Source of the DNA: Norana najaformis
Lineage: Eukaryota > Annelida > Clitellata > Crassiclitellata > Hormogastridae
DNA length: 64,000 nucleotides
Direction: 5' to 3'
NCBI GenBank assembly: GCA_964023275.1
Contig: OZ029915.1
Span: 37,575,073 to 37,639,072 of the forward strand
Below the pieces are notes generated by a model, which had not been told where the DNA came from, made no database searches, and worked only from the letters and a program-made list of their open reading frames with translations. The first letter of the stretch is position 1; each line of letters starts with the position of its first letter. This document shows, piece after piece, positions 56,943-64,000 of this stretch. The position numbers and the translations under genes are program-made.

Positions 56943-57889
56943 CATCAGCAGAGTATCCTAGGTTAACGAAGAAAGGTTGGTCACAACTTAACCAGATGTT
57001 TTCTTCTGCTGGTCAAAACCTATGTTACAAGTAATGGCACCTTTTTACAGCTAGTGTCAGTCGGTTTCTATTATGGGGACTTGTATGCCACCCTGATGGG
57101 TTCCGGCCAGTGATGTCTGCCGTCAGTATTATCTAGATCTCCATACTCTAGTCCTTCCATTTGAACATATAGAACTATTATCAAATCAGATTTTATGTGC
57201 ATTGGCGAGTTATTTCAAAGTCCTACTAAATCCAACTGGAATGCTGCTGTGGGATCATTTTAGAAGAGGATCCTTCTCTGTGTTTGAGCAAAAGTCATGT
57301 TTAAAGCTTCATCTACTGGAGCATTTTGTGGCTTCAGAAGTGGTTTGGCACTAAACTCCTACAGATGTGAGGCTACTGGAATTTTTGTGCATGCCAGAGA
57401 AGATTGGTGTTTTACAGGGATCCAAAATTCACCATAATGCTAAGATTTAGGCTCGACAAGAATTTGACTTCAAGTTAATTAAAAGTTGATACTAAATTGG
57501 AGTAACTTAGTTTGACATAAGGTTTCTTCTTCAAGTAGTTCCATTGTTTAATCTCATTTCAGTTTAGAAACTTTAAAAAGATTCATTTGCTTTCTGCTTG
57601 AACACAGAAAGCTGAGAGTTTAGATTATATTAAACTGTGTTAAGGTGTAAAATGTTGATGCAAATTTTTATATGACAACAGCTGCATAAGAACAGTAAAG
57701 CCTTAGGCTACACTGTTTCAGTAAGTGGAATACTACTAGTTACCTTGAATTTATTTTGGTTACTATTATTAATTGCATGTATTACTAGCTTTTTTGCTGC
57801 CAATTGGTAATGTAAAATTATAGGATGTCTTTTAAAATTGCAGCTGTTGCTTTGACATTTGAAATTGACGCCAGTAGTGATAATTTTAG

Positions 57890-57998
57890 TGGTGATGATG
57901 ATGCCATTGATGCTGTTGAACATGAGAAAGCGATGTTGACAGGGCCAGGCAGAATGATGATGATGATGATTACGATGATGATGATGATGATGATGACA
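57890..57998 (+). repeat. (ATG)n / (GAT)n microsatellite
   Basis: GATGATGATG runs at 57893-57903 and 57954-57993. In one frame this follows an acidic stretch DNFSGDDDAIDAVEHEKAML with a CAG acceptor-like site at 57841. I do not recognise a protein and give it little weight. Confidence 0.6.
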
Positions 57999-58712
57999 GT
58001 GATTATGCTAGTGGCTGATAGCTGTGCAGTTCATGAATGGCTGATGGAGCCTTTTGGTCCTACATGTATATCATTATCACTCTTGCTGACTGATTACTTG
58101 ATTGGCACATGCAGAAAGCCTGTACAGGTCGGTTCTTAGAGATGGGACAACATGGAAATCAACCTGGAAAAATTGAGTGAGAAATCTTGACCTGAATCAC
58201 AATCACAGGAACTGAAGAAAGGAGTCAGAAGTCATTGTTTTCAGAAAATTATTTGTGGATATTAGGATAAATATGTGAAGAAGGCTGATTTTTCTAAAAT
58301 CTTTATTGTATCCAGGGGTCAGTGGTCGAGACTGGAGTGTCCTAGAATGAGGTAAAAATGATCTGGCTGATTCAACTGTGCAACGTTTGCACTTTGGAAT
58401 TTAGTTTGACACTGCAGACTAGTGTCAAGAGTTATTTCAGTCATGTTTAGAATGTAGGGCACAAAATGATGATATGAAACAGTATCACTTTGTTCTGGCC
58501 AGTGTCTTAACTCTGACATGAGAAAACTATCTTGTTTGATTTCTCAGCGTTGCAACACTCATTTCCATTCGCAAATGTCTGGATGCTTACACTAATGCCT
58601 TTGTAGTACTAGCGATGAGTCTTATGGATTGCTACCTGATGGATTATGTACTGCCTTCATTCAAATGTCTGGTGGAAACAGTTGCTGCTTCTTCTTATGT
58701 GACACCTGTTGG

Positions 58713-58925
58713 ATTATGTAGCATTACCATTTAAATTATGTGGTGCTCCCATTTAAATTGTGTAGTGGTGCCATTTAAATTCTGTGGTGCTACCATTTGC
58801 TAGGTGGAAGCAGATGCTAAGCTCTTCTTTCATGTTACCTTTTGAATTGTGTGCTGATACTATTTGGATCTTGTGGTGCTACCATTTGGAGTAGAACTGT
58901 GGTGCTACAATTTAGATGCAGTGGG
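58713..58925 (+). repeat. Degenerate minisatellite (GTGGTGCTACCATTTAAATT type)
   Basis: Repeated GTG(G/C)TGCT(A/C)CCATTTAAATT-like blocks at about 58718, 58740, 58765 and 58786, and weaker ones at 58872 and 58900. Old and diverged. Confidence 0.55.
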
Positions 58926-60992
58926 GCTTTGATTTGCAGTAGTGCTACAGCTGGTGCTGTCGTATTGCTTGCATTTAGTGCCTCCACAGTACCTGCTGTT
59001 GGATCTTGTGTGTGGCTAATTTGCAATTCATTGCTTTACGGCTCTGATGTTGCTGTGTGCTACTGCGATTGCACCATTTGGCAATGGACTATAAGATCTA
59101 TTCAAGTGCCGCTTTGGCACCTCGTTCCATTTCGCTGGGACTGCAGCAGCCATTGGTCGATTAGACTTTACTTACAATTCTGTGCTTATGTCTCAGTCCT
59201 AGCGCTTCCCCCTTCTGATATTTAAGAATTCATTGCATCCTGTCTGACTGGCTGGTCCTTGCTGCCGCTGGGATCTGGATATATATCCTATGATTTGCAT
59301 TCCTGGCCACAGGGTCTAGCTGTGATTCACCGGTCTATTTACATCCGGTAGTAGATTCGTGGATATGCCCCAAATTTTCTGACCGCCTACTTACTGGCCA
59401 TGTGCACAGTGAAATGCTGAAATGTGCTCCAACTGGCTCTGATTGGATAAAAGCCAGATGACGCGGATTACTTGGTTAGAAATATGATGTGTGTTTGACA
59501 GTACATTGCTGGTGATCGGCTGTAGCTATAATGTTCGCATGAAGAACCAACAATCTGTGATGAATGGTCAGTGGTTTCTGACCCATTATTCCATTACAGC
59601 ATCCTTATTAATGACCCATTGAAGGGCAAGCATTTTAGTAAAAATGCCATCAGTCCGCTGACAATAAATTTACAGGAGTTTCAGAGCCTTTATTCAATAA
59701 CAGTGCTTACAAGAATACATGTACTAGCTCTGTGAAATTGATATTCCAAGTTGAGCAGCTAATGTTCATCATAGCTCTTGTATCTAACAGGCATCTGTTC
59801 CTATCTGGTTGTAAGCAATTAGTATTTATTTTATGATGACAGGGCTCTACTAATTCCATGGCTGTGTATATGCCGTTGCTCATATATGCAAGCACTCTAT
59901 CTGGATATACAGATTGTTGTGCTATTTCTTGCCTGTGCTGTATTTTTATTGTATTTTTATGCTTTCAGTGTGACAGTGTCTCTGCTTTACCTTTTTTGGT
60001 CATTTTATGTATTTGCTTTGAAATTGTATATAAGTTTCTGCTATTTTTAACCAGTTACTATTTGCTGATGTGATACAAGTGAACCATCCTGTAATAATGA
60101 GGACTAGTTGTGAAAGGAAAAAACTGGCATAAGTGCTGATGATGACTGTTATGTTCTTTATGCTAATTACTAATATTGCTAGTAGCATTTCAGAATGGGT
60201 TGTTTATAGAAGCCTGTAGGTTACACTAGTTTCTGTTAGCATGCACACAACAAATAGATAACAGTTTGGTTCTGTGCTTAATAGTAACTCATAGGGATTC
60301 AAAATTTCACAGACTGTGATGTTATTGTTATATCTGCATATGTTCACTTAAATTTGGTACTGCAACAACTCCAAAGGCTTCCATATGAAGAGGAGATTTA
60401 ATGCAGGTGCCAAATGTAGAGACTGTAAATTTCAGGGTCTACATATATGAAGAAGTATGACTGCTGAACCATCAAAGGAAAGTGTTTGCAGACTTCATCT
60501 ACAGAATGCTATTCTTTGGGTTGCTCATGTATGGGTTGGAATTTCTGTTTCATTTCTAGAACAGGGCATTAAAGTTTATGGCCATTAATGTTTGGAATGG
60601 TTTTTTGTGAGTTTTGAAAAATGAATTGGAAAACATTTTTATTGCTTGGATATAAGATGAAAACTTTGCTGCCTGTTGAATGAAACACTTTTAGCTTCTG
60701 TATTGTGGATTGCAAATGCTATTTAGGCATAGGATACAATATTTGACTTCTTTTTCTTTCAAATTTATGATAGGAAGTTATCCAGGATTGCTCAAATAAA
60801 GGATGCCGTCAATGCATGAACTCAGCAGAGAAATGTGCTCCGGGCATGAATTCTGGTTTCAGTATTACACACTGCAGTGTCTACATCTTGGCACAGTGTA
60901 ATTTCATTTGGTATTGGAATTGGTAATAGATTGACTGTGGCTGGAACTGCCTTTGTTGCTGTTGTTCGACTGACTCGTTGCACTGATCCAAA

Positions 60993-61121
60993 ATGGCTGC
61001 AGACAATGTTGATGAACTCCAGAGTTTTATGTACTGCCAGAAGGCACTGATGGCCAACTGCGTCCCTGCTGTTCAATGCATTACTGTTGTCCTTCTGTTG
61101 CATCAACTGATGCCAAGATAA
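60993..61121 (+). CDS. Doubtful small ORF near the candidate exon (42 codons)
   Basis: ATG in good context (CCAAAATGGCTGC) opens MAADNVDELQSFMYCQKALM and ends HQLMPR before TAA. The opposite strand is also open here (60822-61151). No homology is recognised and no donor lies inside that would join it to 61443. Kept only because of its context and position. Confidence 0.12.
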   Translation: MAADNVDELQSFMYCQKALMANCVPAVQCITVVLLLHQLMPR

Positions 61122-61442
61122 TTGTTTTGTTGCCTCATACGTTATTGGCAATTGGAATCAAGTTGCAATGGCCTATGGCCAAGATGACCAAAAATGTGAC
61201 CTACTTTAGGCTATGAATACCTAGCAGTTACAGGCCTGCATGCAATGGCAAAAGAACTGCACTGAAATTCAGCAGTTTGTTGCCAGTTTCTCTTTGTATT
61301 CTGTCTGTCAGACTCAATTCCTTCCAAGTGAATGCATGTCCAATTTAATTTTCTGCATCTGTGAGTGAAAGCAATTCAAGATTGGAGCTTCTGATGTTTT
61401 GGTCACCTACTGTTAATGCTGTCATCTTGTTTCCTCACTTAG

Positions 61443-61562
61443 CTTATCTGTCTAGTTGACGATGCAGCTCAGGCCAAGGAATTGGCAATAGAAAAACTCC
61501 ACAAGGCTTACCTGCAGGGGTGGAACCAATGTTCAAATCAGCCATACAGGACTTTGTGTTAG
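61443..61562 (+). CDS. Candidate terminal coding exon of an unidentified gene (39 codons)
   Basis: A strong pyrimidine tract and acceptor (TTGTTTCCTCACTTAG) precede an open frame starting LICLVDDAAQAKELAIEKL and ending NQPYRTLC before TAG. The peptide looks alpha-helical and less AT-biased than its surroundings. An AATAAA follows at 62124-62129, about 560 nt after the stop, as in a 3' UTR. I do not recognise the protein. If real, its earlier exons could lie upstream, perhaps using the CpG block near 42.5 kb. It could still be a chance ORF or transposon remnant. Confidence 0.3.
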   Translation, partial: LICLVDDAAQAKELAIEKLHKAYLQGWNQCSNQPYRTLC

Positions 61563-62129
61563 CATGTGATATTCAAGCTGCTAATGTGCCAAAATTTGCT
61601 TTGAACATTCAACAGTTAACTTCACCTAAGTTCTTATTAATGTCTTAATATTTTTAAAGTTCTTTAAGCGACTTCAGTGTTTTAAATTAAACTCAAGTAG
61701 AAAGGCAATGGCCAAAATTATAAGTGATATTTTAAATATATGAACAGTGTGTACTTGAAGTTTAAAATTGGGATTGTAACTGCATTTCTTTATTTCATTG
61801 TTTTAATACATATACCAAATGTTTAAAATATTCCAGACTATTTCAAATTTCTCCTTTTTGTATAAGTAATGCATAAATCTTATTTTTTATTTTGTAAAAT
61901 TGGTTTATCTGAATGTGAATGACTTTTGTCCCCTTGATTGAAACTCAGCCTGGAACATTTAGGATTGGAGCGTTTCTGATTAAGTTAGAGTGGGCTTTAA
62001 TTTAAATTTTCTATTCACTTTACAAATATTCCTTGATGAATATAACCAATGCAAGTAATCAGCTAATGAGCGTGTATAATATGCAGGTAATATTTATTGT
62101 TGCAAGACAAATGCCTACACTTGAATAAA

Positions 62130-64000
62130 AGATTACTAGCTCCTGTGAGCCAAGTGAAGGCAAAAACAGAAGCAAAATGCTGTTTCTAAGGCAGTTAACT
62201 TGATAAATTGAATTACTGATGTGTTACTTTCTTACAAATGGGCAATTGTAAGTGCTGACTTCAGGAAAGATTAAATGAAGATTGAAATTTGATAAGAAGC
62301 ATGGAAAATATTTGTCAACAACACTTAAGCTCTGGAAACTCAGATAAGCAAGGGAAAACTGGGAAGAAATATTGGATAAATAGACTCAAAGCTTATTAAG
62401 TCTTATTGCCAGGAGGCGTTGGTAATGTCAGAGCTATCCAAGAAGATAGGTTTAGGACTTTAGGTGAGAGAACGGTCCTGCTTGCCACTCTGCAAATTTA
62501 CGATGAGGTCGTGTTGAGCAAAGTGCTTCCAAGGGAGATGAATGACGGTGCATAGGTGGAAAAATCCATGAGATTTCCTTATGCCTCCTCGGTCTTGTTA
62601 ACACAAAGTAGAAGTCTAGAGAAAGTGATTGACATATGGATGACAGAGAACTAGTGAGTGACAATAAACACAAGGGGACAAGATGATGACCAATTTATCT
62701 GACAAGATATTTCAGTTGCAAGTTAAATCTACTGCATAAGACCTTAAGCACTTAAAATCTTTAGATGTACCTAAACAGACGATGTTAATGTCAGACTTGG
62801 ATAGGTTTTGATGGCTAAAAACTTTTATTACGAACTGTCACATAAATTTCCGATCATAGGATGCATTTGCTGGAAAACAAAATAATGAAGACAGTTGCAG
62901 TATTTATTTTCTTGTAAATATTTTGATGTATTAAGAGTTGGAGCTGTAGGGAGGATGAAGCAAATAAACTGTGTGCTAAAAGAAGTTATTTTCAAGCTGC
63001 TGGCACAAGGCAGAGAGAAATGTTTACCGGAGAGGATAGGCAGGAAAGAGAATGTACAGAGAGGAAAAATTCCATATAATTCACATACACTATGGTCCAC
63101 TGCCAGTTATCTCAGTATTTACTGGCATTACTAAAAATAAAATTTTTGTGATTTTAATGAGCATGGTTTAGCACAGTCTAACATTGCTAACTGTGTCAGT
63201 TTCACATGTTCTACTCAGACCCAAGTTGCAAAAGTGAAAGCCGACAGTTTAACCACTTGGCCACCTCACCACCCTAATGAGATTTTATCCTTACAAATTG
63301 AACCTAAGCAGTTCTGATTATTATCATAATTATTGACTGAGTTTCCTATTTGTTAAAGTAATCAAAGTGATCAGTTTACAATGGCACTGTCTCTAGTTTA
63401 GATACTGAGTTACTAAAAGACAACAGAAATTACATACATTGTGCTGTGGGTTTGTAGGTGTATATGTAGAGTCATTAGTTATGTTCATATATAACTGATG
63501 GTAATTTTAGGTGAAGTTTTATCGGGCAGCATTTTCGGGTGAAAGGGGTTTCAGGCAGCCATGCAGCAAGCACTTCGTGCAAGCATATTTTGTGATGCTG
63601 TAATAATGTTGTACACAGAATGTTACTTAATGATAGAATAAGCTCTTCTGAAAAGATATGCGGTCATTGAAATGAGAGTGTGTACTTCTTGATGTCTGGA
63701 TGAACTTCCTGTCCTTTGGAAGACAGAACTGGAGCAAGGATGGATAGAAAGAGGAAGCAGTTGAAGACTTGGCAATGGAGATCATAAAATCTGTGAAACC
63801 AGAAACCTTTGCCTTCCAGTTATAATATTAGCCAAAACCTCAGGGTGTTAATGCCTTCTCTTGTGGTGCAGTTTTGCAGTGCTTTTGGGGGCGGCTAGGG
63901 GACCACAAGCTGTGAAATAAAAACAAAACTGTGCAAAACAGTTTGCAACTAAATTCCAAAGACACAATAAGACGGATAGAAGCTTTTGGCTAATCTAACT
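62130..64000. other. No gene seen at the window's right end
   Basis: Apart from the tRNA-like fragment near 63.2 kb I find only short ORFs without motifs. Confidence 0.45.
63195..63285 (-). repeat. tRNA(Ser/Leu)-like SINE head fragment
   Basis: On the minus strand, GAGGTGGCCAAGTGGTTAAA resembles the acceptor/D-arm of a class II tRNA and contains an A-box-like TGGCCAAGTGG. The expected B box is degraded (GGGTCTGAGTAG), so this is not a functional tRNA gene. Confidence 0.4.

Larger units (their letters stand above)
42762..61440. other. Long repeat-bearing, gene-poor stretch
   Basis: AT-rich DNA with scattered LINE tails and tandem repeats, listed separately. No exon with family-level similarity was found. 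It could be one long first intron of a gene starting near 42.7 kb, or intergenic DNA. The minus-strand ORF at 44556-45215 (219 codons) has no recognisable domain. Confidence 0.45.

Overview
This is eukaryotic genomic DNA from an animal, not a bacterium or phage. Genes are split by GT-AG introns and carry metazoan-only families, intergenic DNA is AT-rich, and decayed non-LTR retrotransposons, SINEs and micro/minisatellites are everywhere. A bilaterian invertebrate is most likely; a lophotrochozoan such as a mollusc fits the repeat-rich style, but that is inference and the phylum cannot be fixed from this window.

Two protein-coding genes can be assembled exon by exon, both on the + strand and in tandem. 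The first (9781-15141, six coding exons, 261 aa) is an ITM2/BRI family type II membrane protein with a BRICHOS domain, a dibasic (RKR) processing site and a 26-residue C-terminal peptide. The second (19659-31500, eight coding exons, 582 aa) is glycogenin, the self-glucosylating primer of glycogen synthesis. It has the DxD motif, the acceptor tyrosine, a long proline-rich linker and the C-terminal glycogen-synthase-binding motif. All exon junctions join in frame at GT and AG dinucleotides.

Downstream of glycogenin (32542-35692) lies an apparently full-length RTE-type non-LTR retrotransposon with an uninterrupted 1003-aa endonuclease-reverse transcriptase ORF. It is bounded by a perfect 16-bp target-site duplication, so it is a young insertion. 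It landed just beyond the tail of an older LINE.

The rest is mainly repeats. Positions 1-9400 hold SINE and LINE pieces plus an uninterrupted 1.2-kb (GATG)n array at 6104-7317. From 35.7 to 42.7 kb there are LINE fragments, a 24-bp minisatellite and a CpG-rich block at 42.0-42.75 kb that looks like an orphan promoter or first exon. From 42.8 to 64 kb the DNA looks intronic or intergenic: LINE tails, several minisatellites, a large TATG-type array near 53.5 kb, and one weak candidate terminal coding exon at 61443-61562.

No operon-like or defence-like system is present. The most interesting items are the intact RTE element, the giant pure tetranucleotide array, the divergent ITM2 C-terminal peptide, the skippable glycogenin linker exon, and two long hairpins in glycogenin intron 1. 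All exon boundaries were read by eye.
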